Below, piece by piece: positions 45,699-57,188 of a stretch of DNA of 64,000 bases. A model generated the notes under the pieces. The model was not told where the DNA came from, did no database searches, and saw nothing but the letters and a program-made list of their open reading frames with translations. The position numbers were made by a program, and so were the translations under genes. Position 1 is the stretch's first letter. Each line of letters opens with the position of its first letter. The DNA is from Golubevia sp. BC0850 (Eukaryota > Basidiomycota > Exobasidiomycetes > Golubeviales > Golubeviaceae): positions 62,001 to 126,000 of the forward strand of contig JAAVVG010000018.1 in assembly GCA_012976225.1 (NCBI GenBank). The letters run 5' to 3'.

Positions 45699-48600
45699 TC
45701 ACCTCCTAGGAGGCGGAGGAGGCATAGCTCTACCTGTCGTTCCATTTCCATTTGAACTAGGTTTCGGTGGAGCAGCAGGTGGTTTAGGTTTAAGTTGAGG
45801 AGGAGTAGAAGAAGCTCCATTAGAACTGGTTGGGGCCTCACCTCTTTCAGCAGCAGCCTGAGCTTTCTTCTTAGCCAAAACCGCTGCGAACCCACCAGGA
45901 TCCATTCCAGGCATGACCATTCTAGGTTGAGCGCTTGGATCAGCAGTTTCAGCAGTAGGTCTTTCAGAGGGTTTAGTAACAGTATTCACTGGTTTATGTT
46001 TGTTAATAACCGGAGCTGGAGCACCGAAAGAAGAAGTTGATTTTGAAGCTGGATTGAATTGAGAAGAAGCAGCTGGAGCAGCTGGAGGTGCTCTTTTAGT
46101 TGCCGCTGGAGGAGGTGGAGCTGGTTTTGGTTTTGGAGGTGGAGCTTGAGGAACTAATTCTAAATAATTTGAAGGAGCCCAACCTTCTGAACCATTCTTT
46201 TTGACTAACCACCAACCATTATCATCCTTTTGAGAGACTTCCACTAATTCATCTTTGACTAAAGCCATCTCCCCATTCTCATCAGTTTCGAAAGCGAATA
46301 GAGCTTTGTACTTTGGAGTTGCAGAGACTTGAGGAGGTGGTCTTGGAGGTGGAGCCACTGAAGCTCGTTTCGGTTGAGGTGGAGCTGCTCTTGAAGAAGT
46401 TGGAGTTGAAGTCGAAGCCGCTGGAATTGATGGAGTACCGGCTGAAGAAGAATTTCCACTTGGTAAGGCGACTGCTTTGGTAGTTCTAGGGACGGCTCTT
46501 GGCTTCGGTTTGTTGTTTGCATTACTTGGTCCACCAGGTCTAAGCAATTTTCCACCGGTAATAGGTCTAACAATACCAGGTTTCTTTTTCGCTGGAGGTC
46601 TACTTTGACTACTTGCAGGTTCACCAGTACAAACGCTGACAGTTGAAGATTTGTAAACATCATCTTTTTGAACAGTTTCATCCTTTTTGAAAGTGATGTT
46701 TGATTTCTTATCTTTCTTTTTTGAGAATTCTAGAGAATTGGAAATCGTAACATTCACGGAACCAGAAGTTCTTTGAAGTAAAGTTGTAATCAATTCAGTC
46801 TTGAAATAACAATGTAGAACTGGATCTGGTTCTTCAGAATTTCTGACGTTTAAAACTAACCAATCATCTCTTAGTTCTGAAGTTCCAACATTTGAGATTT
46901 GGTTTAAAGCGATCTTTCTTTCACAGATGGTTTGGATTTGCTTGTTGACCATTTGAGTGACGATGATGTAGAGAGTTTTATCAGTTAAAACCAGGAATCT
47001 AGGAGAAGGTTTACTTGATCTACCCAATTTCGAAATCAGCAGTTGGATTCTTGAACTAAAAGCGACAGTTTCGTTTGAAGACATTCCAGAAGCATTCCTT
47101 AACAGTTCACCTTCAGCAGAATTTCCACTTCCGACATCAAGATAATCCCCCAAGAACTTCCTCATACTAATCAAACTAAATCTTCTCCTTTCCTTTCTTT
47201 CAGCCAAAACTTGATGAGAATAATCTCTCATTTGAGCATAAACCAATTTCTCTTTGTTATTCTTCCACATCCTTTGAATTCTGATAGCACATTCATTCTT
47301 ATACCTCAAATAATTTCTGAAAGCTCTTTGAATTCTCATAGCCATGTTATGCCAATATTTATCTCTCATAGTTTCCAAAGCGAAAAGAGTTTCTGGATTC
47401 TTGATGAAAGCTTTTGAAACTCCCATTTGCCATTCATCCTTCGAGATACCAACATCGTTCAAGATTTTCTCACATCCAGATTTCGAATCTCCCGTCCAAG
47501 TGTATTCACCAGCATAACTGGTATTTGGACTCAACAGATAGAATCTTTCAACCATCTTCTCAAAGGTATTCCTATAGGCGAAACCAGCTCTTCTAACTCT
47601 AATGTTCTCTTGTAAACCTAGGTACTTAATCTGATGAAGAATTGCAGACGTATCGTATTCTGTAGGCGACTTGTTCTGATTAGGCTTGATCGTTCTAATA
47701 TAAGAAGGTTGAGATTTCATGAGATTTACGACCAAAGCGTTTGCACTGGACTTGATTCGATCTCCAGCTGTTGGAGGTCTCTTCTTTGAATCTGGATCTG
47801 GTCGATCAGGGAATAACGAATGTAAGAAATCGTTTGAGGAAGAGTCTACTAGATCCAAGATATCCTTGAGTAGAGCGTCCTTGTTCTTGTCAGTCATTCC
47901 AGAGATGTTGTACATGACATCTCCGGCCTGAAAGGAGGGGGAAAGGGGGGAAAGGGAAGGTCAGTTTGACCTACCACAACGTCGCTGGAAGACCTCTCGA
48001 AAACTCACATAATGCTTCACCAAGAACTTGCTACCTCTAGAATCGAAATGAGGATTACTACTCAACATACTCAATCTCTGAACGAAACTTCCATCAGCAG
48101 CGGTGGGATCAGCATGAGCAGTTGCACAAGCATCATTTAAAGCAGCGAAAATTCCAGGAGGTTTCTTCTCTTCAATCAAATCACATACAATCTTATTATT
48201 GAAATAATTAATAGGATTCCACTTGATTTGTTCGAAAGCATATTCTTCTTGTTCTTTCTTTAAAGTTAATTCAATGAAAATTTGTTGTAATTTTTCATTA
48301 ACGTAATTGATGCAAAGCTGTTCAAAAGAATTGTTCTCAAAGATTTCGAATCCATAGATGTCTAGAACTCCGATGGTATTGGTAGTTGGAAGAGTTGTGT
48401 TCATGGATTTGTTAACTCTGGAAACGATCCAATCGAAAAGATTGTTGTAAATGGCTTTTGATAAGGCATCTCTTACTGAACTTGCTTGAGATGGATTGAG
48501 GGGGACCTCGTAGACGGAACCTGTCGATGCCAAAAAAGCGGGAGAATGATTTCGATTAGAGCCAGCAGGATTCGCTCTTTCATCTGGTATCATTTAGCTT

Positions 48601-50133
48601 TCTTCAACCTCTGCTCACCTCTTCTACCACCTCTACTAGTTTCCATAATCCTCATAGTAAGCGCCTTAGTAACAGCAGCCGAATCGACTTCCAAAAGGTA
48701 TCCCACGAAATCCGGAACTCCCTGATCAGCAATGACAGCATTACCATCCTTATCTTCCTTAAAACTACAATTTCCCAACCAAAGAATACTAGCAATCATT
48801 CTAAAAATCTCGCTAATTTCTTCGTCACTCAACCCAACAGTTTTCATGGCCTTGTTAGTTTCTCTGTAATCATCTTCATCATCAATTCCATCAACTTGTA
48901 AACAACCTGAATTTGCAGTATAAGAATATGCTTCTGGACCTTGAACTCCAAAAACTTCTCTGTAGGTTTCTGAAGCTGCTTTGGTAAATTGATAGAAGAT
49001 ATGAAAATTCCTTTCATTTTTGATTTGAGAAACTACTCTACCTTTTTCTAAGAGATAATTTGTTATGTTTGCTCCTATTGGTGAGCCTGTTTCATTAAAC
49101 ATGATTTCTAGATATTTTCCCTATTTGAAAAGGGTGAAAAGGGAGAGAGATCGAAAGAATCAGAATTGCCATCCTTTCTTTTTCCATTTCCCTTTCCTCT
49201 GCCTTTTCCTCTGCCTTTTCCTCTCCCTCTACTCACATGTCTACTACTATTGTTATTCCTCAAAGTCTTAGCGCAACCAAAACTTTCCAAAAGTGGATTA
49301 GTAGCCAATACCATATCTTTAATATCGGTAATCCCACCACTTTGTCCTCCACCAGAAACTTCAGCAATGTATTGCATGATTCTCTTGGCAGCTTCAGTCT
49401 TTCCAGCTCCACTTTCTCCAGAAATGATGACACATTGATTCTCTTTATAAGCCATCATGTTGTAATAAGAACCTTCTGCAATGGCATACACGTGAGGTGA
49501 CATCTCTAATCGATTCTTTCCTCGATAGGAAGTCAGGATTTCTGAAGTGTAGATCCCTAGATCACGGAAAGGGTTTACTGAGATTAAGACATTTCCGATG
49601 TAGGTCTGTGTGTTGGAGAGGGGGGGGATAGGAGATAAGAGATGGATGATGTGGAAGGTTAGAGGGGCGGAGTGCGAACAGGGGTGAGTTCTACTCTCAT
49701 TCGAAGCAGATTCATCATGAAAGGTTGACCGCCTATTCCAATTGTATTTCTCAATCTAAAAAGCCTTTCAAATCTGCTCGTTCATTTGGAGGATGCTCTG
49801 GTGTGGGATCTATCTCTCAGCTCGATCCTTCGCTCGCTCTACCTCTACCTCTGTGTGCACTGCCATTTGGCATCTAACCTTCTTAGCTCTGCTACTCACA
49901 TAAATTTCCTTATTCTGAAACCTCTTTTGTAGATTTTCATTGACAGCTTCATTTGAGACCTTTGACAGCAAAGTCATATCAGAAACGCCCGCTTGAGGTT
50001 TCTTGAAACCTTCTCTCCAATCTGCTTTAGCTACTCCTCCTTTAGAACTCGATCCATTGCTCTTGGAATTGGATGTGGATGGTGCAGCTTTACCGCCAGC
50101 TTTCTTGGCCCCAGCTTTCTTAGAGATGGCCAT
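45699..50133 (-). CDS. MYO1: Class I myosin (Myo1/Myo5)
   Basis: Five exons (50133-49900, 49605-49237, 49120-48619, 48520-48009, 47927-45699) give 1281 aa. A basic N-terminus ([20 protein letters not shown]) leads into the motor: [20 protein letters not shown]-loop [10 protein letters not shown] near 140, switch region NNNSSRHGKYLEI formed across intron 2, and [19 protein letters not shown]. Two IQ motifs ([27 protein letters not shown]) are near 730-760. A TH1 membrane-binding domain follows, then an SH3 domain ([20 protein letters not shown] ... [12 protein letters not shown]) near 1080-1135, and a Pro-rich tail ending PPPPPRR. In fungi this motor drives endocytic actin patches. The acidic Arp2/3-binding end typical of yeast Myo3/5 is not visible. 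Confidence 0.95.
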
Positions 50134-50253
50134 CTGACCGTAGGATAGGATAGAGAGTGTCAGGAGGATGCCAGATAAGCCAAAAGGGTCGCACAAAAGT
50201 GAAAGGACAACCACCAGGCTTAATTCATTCCATTATCTTCATCTTCACCTTGT
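50134..50253. promoter_or_regulatory. Bidirectional promoter of class I myosin and TAD2
   Basis: 120 bp between divergent start codons. It contains CATTCCATTATC-like pyrimidine-rich sequence before the TAD2 ATG and no TATA box. Confidence 0.6.
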
Positions 50254-52027
<1,774 letters not shown>

Positions 52028-52394
52028 AAAATGATGATGATTTGAGCTGTACGATTATGTAATTTTAGGACACCAGTTTGATATGTGAACGATGGATTCA
52101 TATAGCTCCGAGGCGCTAGACTCATTCTGCTCTGTTGAGTACGACTTCTCTGAGAAAGATGAAATTGCTGCGAAGCTCAAGTTTTTCAGAACATCCTAAT
52201 TTCTTTGAAGGAAGTCATTGTGAATCATTTCCGATGGATGACATTTATGACACGTGGCATGTTGCTGCTGGGTTCGACGAAGGGAATAATCTTTCTTCTT
52301 TCTGACCAAGAACCAGACGAACCGTAACATAATTTCTATTCTACCTTGGACCTTCGAATTATTCAAACCACTTAGGAAAGGACTGGATCGATTC
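52028..52394. other. Intergenic, no gene seen
   Basis: Downstream region of TAD2 and upstream of the F-box relic; no domain or repeat recognised. Confidence 0.6.
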
Positions 52395-53682
52395 ATGAAG
52401 AAGAGCGAAACCTTTGAGCGATCCAGAGCGATTGTGAAATCCAAACTGAATCCTTCCTCCTCCAAAGGCGCTGCAATGGAGCTGGATCAAGACGAAGATG
52501 AAAAGACAAAGCCTGCTCTACTCAATCTACCAGAAGAGGTGGTGTTGACGATCGTAAAGAAGACGAGAAACTGGTCAAGCGGTTTAGGAAATAACGATTT
52601 CTTCGAGAAGCAAAGAGAGTTTATGTGCCAATTTAAAGAGACGGTTGATGGAAAATCAAGACCTCTACACTTTTTGAGCCACTCTTTAAAGAGGCTGTTA
52701 CTTCCTTTTAGAGCAAATTCAGATCCAGTTTTATCTGGAAGAAGAGCGGTGTGGCTTTTGCCCATATCTTCAACAAGCTGTTCTATCTGTTTCATTTAGT
52801 AGTGAAGATTTCAAGTATGTTTCTGAATTTCGTTCAACTTTTGCAGGTTTATCTAATGTGAAAGATTTAGCTCTTAAAATTAGATTTGCTTGGAATCCTC
52901 ATAGCAGAAAGACTTGGTGGGGATTACCTTCTGAAAAAGAGTACAAGTGTGGTAACAAGAAATCGGAACTTATTCATGAGGTCTTACAAGTGACCAAAGA
53001 CTGAGACTGATGTGAACCCTATCATGATGTTCAAGGAAATCGACCAGGAGAGATGGAATTAATACACACTCCTGCTATCTATGGTTTAAAACACTCTTTC
53101 AAAAGTTTGAAACACTTAAAGCTATTGAATATGGGTACTTATGAAGATGATGAAATGGTGACTGATTACTCATTGTTCGAAAACCTAAAGATTTTATCCC
53201 TCACAACAACTGCATTAACCGCTTATAAAACTTCACGATTCCCAAAACCTCTTGAAGCGACTAAAATGGTTTGGTATCTTATCTTTGAAGAGTTAACAAA
53301 AGATCCGAAATATGATTGGGAAGAAGATCAACTGTCGATGTTGTTGGAAAGAAAAAACGAGTTTCTTCATCTCAGGGTAGTCATCGTCCCGAGTCGACCT
53401 ATCGCCCACAACAACAAAGGTCCTCCACCTACGTTTGCTTATAGATATAACGGTTTATGGAAATGGAAAGGAGATGAATCCATCGAGCATGAGATGTCCA
53501 AAAAGGGAAAGGTCAAATTGAAACTCTTGAAAGAAACTGAAATTGGTGAGTTCTCGTCGAAGCTGGTCTTTCACCTCGCCTCGATTAGTCACTTTCTGAC
53601 CCTCATTTTTCTACATTCTCATCTCTCATCAGTGGAAGATGCTCCATCAACTGTTGGCTGGATCCACTCTTTTAGTCCGTGA
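52395..53682 (+). pseudogene. Decayed F-box/LRR gene, copy 3 (longest)
   Basis: The N-terminal frame from an ATG at 52395 carries LNLPEEVVLTIVKKTRNWSS and FFEKQREFMCQFKE, an F-box start. The expected continuation is split over other frames: TSTLFEPLFKEAVTSF (near 52660-52710), FCPYLQQAVLSVSFSSEDFK and NVKDLALKIRFAWN (52750-52980), and MELIHTPAIYGLKHSFKSLK to the end (53053-53545 joined to 53633-53682 by a normal phase-1 intron). At least three frame changes and two in-frame stops near 53000 separate these blocks. The 3' exon pair still looks intact. Best read as a leucine-rich-repeat F-box gene recently lost to decay. Confidence 0.65.
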
Positions 53683-54399
53683 CCAATCGGTGGTTGGACT
53701 TGTCCAAAAGAAAAGAAGCGTCACTACATCTACTCTATCGTTGTTCCATTAATTTTTGTCAATAATTTATGCAACCTTCACTTCGATCTCTCATGGATGT
53801 GCTACAAACTAACATTGACTGTCCGCCAGAACTCACTCGAAGAATCACAGGAAACATCTGAAATTCTGAAGCTAGTCAGATGGATGTCTTCAGATTGCGG
53901 AGAAAGATGCAGATTCATGATAATCAAGGTGTGAAGTACAGGAAGTTGACCACTGTCGTGACAGTGCGTGAAGGCGCGGAAAGGGGAGAGCATTGAAAAT
54001 CTAAGGGCGGGCGACTAGGACGCTCAGAGCAAAAAGTCTCGTGCGATCAGGGTGGCGACTAGTACTTCAAGCATGAGCGAGAGAGTTTTTCTTCTAGGTG
54101 AGATTCAATAGATCCATTATCACTCAGTGTCAAAACCGGGGCGACAGGCTTGCTTTACAAAGACAGTTTCAAAGAACTTACTTCAAAGGAGTGTACAGGA
54201 TACCGAGTGATGCAAGCTTTAGTTTCAAAGTTCAGAAGACAGTATTGGGGTGATCGTTGCAGGCCAGGTCGGTACCAATCGAAGCGAGCTCAGATCCAAT
54301 TGAACCAAGTCCCGGAGATAACTCAAGGCAGTTCCCATCAATCCACCCAGAAAGTCGCATCCGAGAGTTTGGGATGGGATGATCTGACACTCCATCTTT
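53683..54399. other. Intergenic with a duplicated gene-tail fragment
   Basis: No complete gene. About 54011-54051 matches 56128-56169 at 34 of 41 bases, in both cases ending a short frame (...CDQGGD stop and ...CEQGGD stop). See findings. Confidence 0.5.
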
Positions 54400-55494
54400 T
54401 CATCGATTGAAATTAAGAGGGTGTGGAAGGTTAGTCGATGCCTGTGGTTCAATTTGCATGGACGCATCGAAGACGACTCACAGTTAGAATCATCTGACCG
54501 AAGCTGTGATTGTCCGCGGAATCAACTCCAGCTCCACCTCCACGGGTACCATACCATTCCAGACGTTTAGGCAGTTGGTAGTGGGTGAAGTCTCCCAGCT
54601 TGTTCCATTGGTCCCAAGGCTCGCGATCCGAACTGATCAAAGGTTTAGAGACGTTTCCTCCAGGAGCGACAGACAACGGCTTCATCATGATCGAAGCGCT
54701 CTCTTTCATCCAGTCAGCGTAGGTAGTGTTGGGAGCGATTCCTTCCTCCAGTGGTGCGTTGCTGTCAAACGAAGACTGAATCGACATGGTGCACATGTTC
54801 ATCTTTCCAGCCTTGAAAGGGGCCCACGTTGAACCACTCATCCCAGAGAATTCGTCGATCGGTAGTGCGACTGTGAGTCACCCGTGAATGAGGGGAAAGA
54901 GGGAAGAATCGAGAAGGAAATAGAGGAAAGAATAAGAAAGAGGTTGATTTGGATGCGAACAATTCGCAAGGTGCAATCGAGAGATGTTTCTGAAAGACTC
55001 ACATTCTTGTGCTTGAGGGCCGTGGTAGTCACAGCTGTACTCGACAGATGAGCCGCATCTAATTCCAACAATACCAACCTCACAATTGCCCCTTTCGAGC
55101 AGAATGTTCAAGAAGGTTTCTGGTTGACAGAGACCGGTGGAAACTCTATCATTTGAAATTGTGATGGCATAGTGTTTCGGCGGTTGCCATCAATTCCGCT
55201 AACTTGACTGGTGTTAGTATTGACGTTCTCAGTCTCAGCTGCCTTGGCCTTTGACTGGTTTCTCTTTGGAGGGCTACGGATTTGGAGAATGGTTGGAAGT
55301 CCATCGATCACTTTGCATTGACGAGGTATTCTGTTGCAAGCGTCGATTGCCCATTTTGGAACAGAAGTGGTGCTAACGGTGTCTCTAAAAGAAGGATTTG
55401 TGATGGAAGAAGTACTGGTAAAGCTTGTGGGAGCAGCTGAGATGCCACCAACGGAGAGAGAAACTAGCAAAGCAGATAGAAATGCGGATGGCAT
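54400..55494 (-). CDS. Secreted Cys-containing protein of unknown family (about 277 aa)
   Basis: Proposed exons: 55494-55209, 55119-55003, 54870-54482 and 54441-54400. A signal peptide (MPSAFLSALLVSLSVGGISA) is followed by DACNRIPRQCKVIDG. Exon 2 reads TFLNILLERGNCEVGIVGIR then CGSSVEYSCDYHGPQAQE. Exon 3 has FSGMSGSTWAPFKAGKMNMC, NTTYADWMKESASIMM and GAGVDSADNHSFGQMILT. The exon 1 donor (GTCAAG) is weak and the last intron would be only 40 nt, so both ends of the model are uncertain; the middle is solid. The C-terminal stretch resembles the end of the 227-aa secreted protein at 21.4-22.5 kb. A minus-strand TATAAAAG lies at 55654-55661. Confidence 0.6.
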
Positions 55495-55653
55495 CTTGAG
55501 CTGACTTGATGGTTAAGTGTAAGAAGTAGACTCCGCCGACCTGCTGATCGAGATCGAGAAGTAAGATGAAAGAAGATGAAGAAGAAGAAGAAGTCGCGCC
55601 AGGCGGAAAGAAAGTTGTGAGGAGAGAGAAAAGGGTGAAAGTTCTTGCAACCA

Positions 55654-55661
55654 CTTTTATA
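55654..55661 (-). promoter_or_regulatory. TATA box of the 55.4 kb secreted gene
   Basis: The minus strand reads GGTATAAAAGTGG, about 160 bp upstream of the ATG at 55494. Confidence 0.5.
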
Positions 55662-55887
55662 CCTGATGAGCGATACTCAAAACGAGAGTTGGGGGTTACC
55701 AAGGCGTTTTCAGTGACTCATTCAGCCCAAAAGATACGCCCAACTCATCTCTTACAGCCTTCTCCTTGAGGTTTGAGGCTCGAGGTATATAATTCGAAGA
55801 CTCAGTAATGGGCGTCGATTCGTCGAAACAACGTCGAAGCACCAAAATCAAGTCTGCTGCCATGTGGTCCCCCTAAGGATTGAACGC
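55662..55887. other. Upstream of the secreted gene, no gene seen
   Basis: Promoter-proximal DNA of the minus-strand secreted gene; nothing else recognised. Confidence 0.5.
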
Positions 55888-56169
55888 CCGTTTTTTGGTT
55901 TCTCTCTCTACAAAGATCGAGAAAAAGTCGACGGATCTCTGAAGGATCTCAAGACCAGAATGGATCAAACCTGCGAAGAAGCAACAGTTCAGAAATATAA
56001 CACAGATGTCTACTTTCAGGGAAATGTCGTAATCATCACTTATCATTATACATCTTCCCAAACATCGGCGAGGAAAGAGGGGAGTATGAAAATCGAAACC
56101 ACAAAGAGTTGGTGTAGTACAATAGAATGCTCAAAGCAAAAATCCTCCTGCGAACAGGGTGGCGATTAA
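55888..56169 (+). CDS. Possible terminal exon of a small Cys-containing protein
   Basis: An open frame with no good start codon reads IERPFFGFSLYKDREKVDGS, then MDQTCEEATVQKYNTDVYFQ and a Cys-rich end (WCSTIECSKQKSSCEQGGD) to a TAA at 56167-56169. The last 41 bases are duplicated near 54011-54051 with the ending and stop conserved, which suggests a real C-terminus. No upstream signal-peptide exon was found. It may be a gene fragment. Confidence 0.35.
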   Translation, partial: PFFGFSLYKDREKVDGSLKDLKTRMDQTCEEATVQKYNTDVYFQGNVVIITYHYTSSQTSARKEGSMKIETTKSWCSTIECSKQKSSCEQGGD

Positions 56170-56304
56170 GGATCCAAACAACACAGAGAAAATCCCAAGG
56201 TCTCTCCTTCTCAGAGCTCCATTCTCATCACCTCTGTGAATGGGTGGATATACTTGTCTCCCAGTGAATGTGGCATATGCTTGGAGGGGACTTGTGCCGG
56301 TAAC

Positions 56305-56768
56305 TTAGCATTCGTTTCCGATGGCAACCCCAGGACAGCACCTGTGATCGATTCCAACTAGGAGCGGGCAGACAAAAGAGAGTATGGGAGAGAGTCAGAA
56401 CTACTTGGTTGAAATTTTCTTCTTTTGGGTGGATGAAACTCTTTTGTTGCCAATAGTTCCTTTCACTTACCCATTCCACTCGGACATTCATCATAGTATT
56501 GTGGCACACGAGGACCGTCATTACCATCAGGTCCAAAAGAGTATAAGTTTCCCAAGGTGTAGCCAGTAAGTTTGGCGAAGGGTACCGTTGAATTGATCTT
56601 TGTAGCCAGAGATTGAGCAGAGCTGAAAGCGTCGGCTTGAGAGTAATCAGGATTGTGAAAGGGATCGTGACTCGGAGGGCCATAAGTTCCTCCAGCGACC
56701 CCGGTAGATACTGTTAAGGGAAAGACGGCCTCTGTACTGAGAGGAGGAACTGAGAAGAGAGAAATCAT
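56305..56768 (-). CDS. Small Cys-rich protein, probably secreted (116 aa as modelled)
   Basis: Two exons (56768-56471 and 56357-56305) join in phase 1. The body reads GGTYGPPSHDPFHNPDYS, AQSLATKINSTVPFAKLTGY and LYSFGPDGNDGPRVPQYYDE, then a compact Cys cluster CPSGMVGIDHRCCPGVAIGN ending in C. The four cysteines in the last 24 residues include an adjacent pair. The N-terminus from the ATG at 56768 (MISLFSVPPLSTEAVFPLTV) is a poor signal peptide, so a further 5' exon may exist. Confidence 0.55.
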
Positions 56769-57188
56769 GAAAACCACAGGCTGTGAAACTCTATAAAGAG
56801 CAGAAGATGAACCTTGATTTCTTTCTTTCTGCCGTCCCTACTCCAAGCTCCCCTCTCCCGATGTCTGCTTTCTGAGATGCTTTCCATGCATCGAACGCAT
56901 CATTATTAATGCCTTCTCAGATTATCGAGCCCCTTTGTTCTGATCTAACACCCTTTACTTCTCGTGGCAAGTCGAACAGGATGAAGCTGAACGATAGTAT
57001 CAGCGTCAAAATCAAACCTTTCTCTTCGTTTCACTCCTTCCACTCCAGAGCCTCACTACCACAAAGAAAAACAGTAAACGCAAATGTGGTACATGTACAA
57101 AAGGATATGAAAGCAGCTCTATTATTGACTTGAACCTCATCGGCCATGACAGTCCCTTTCCCACCATTCTCAACCTTCCGCGACCCCC
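56769..57188. other. Intergenic, no gene seen
   Basis: Between the small Cys-rich gene and the 3' end of DBP7; a short open frame (56909-57133) is not convincing. Confidence 0.55.
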
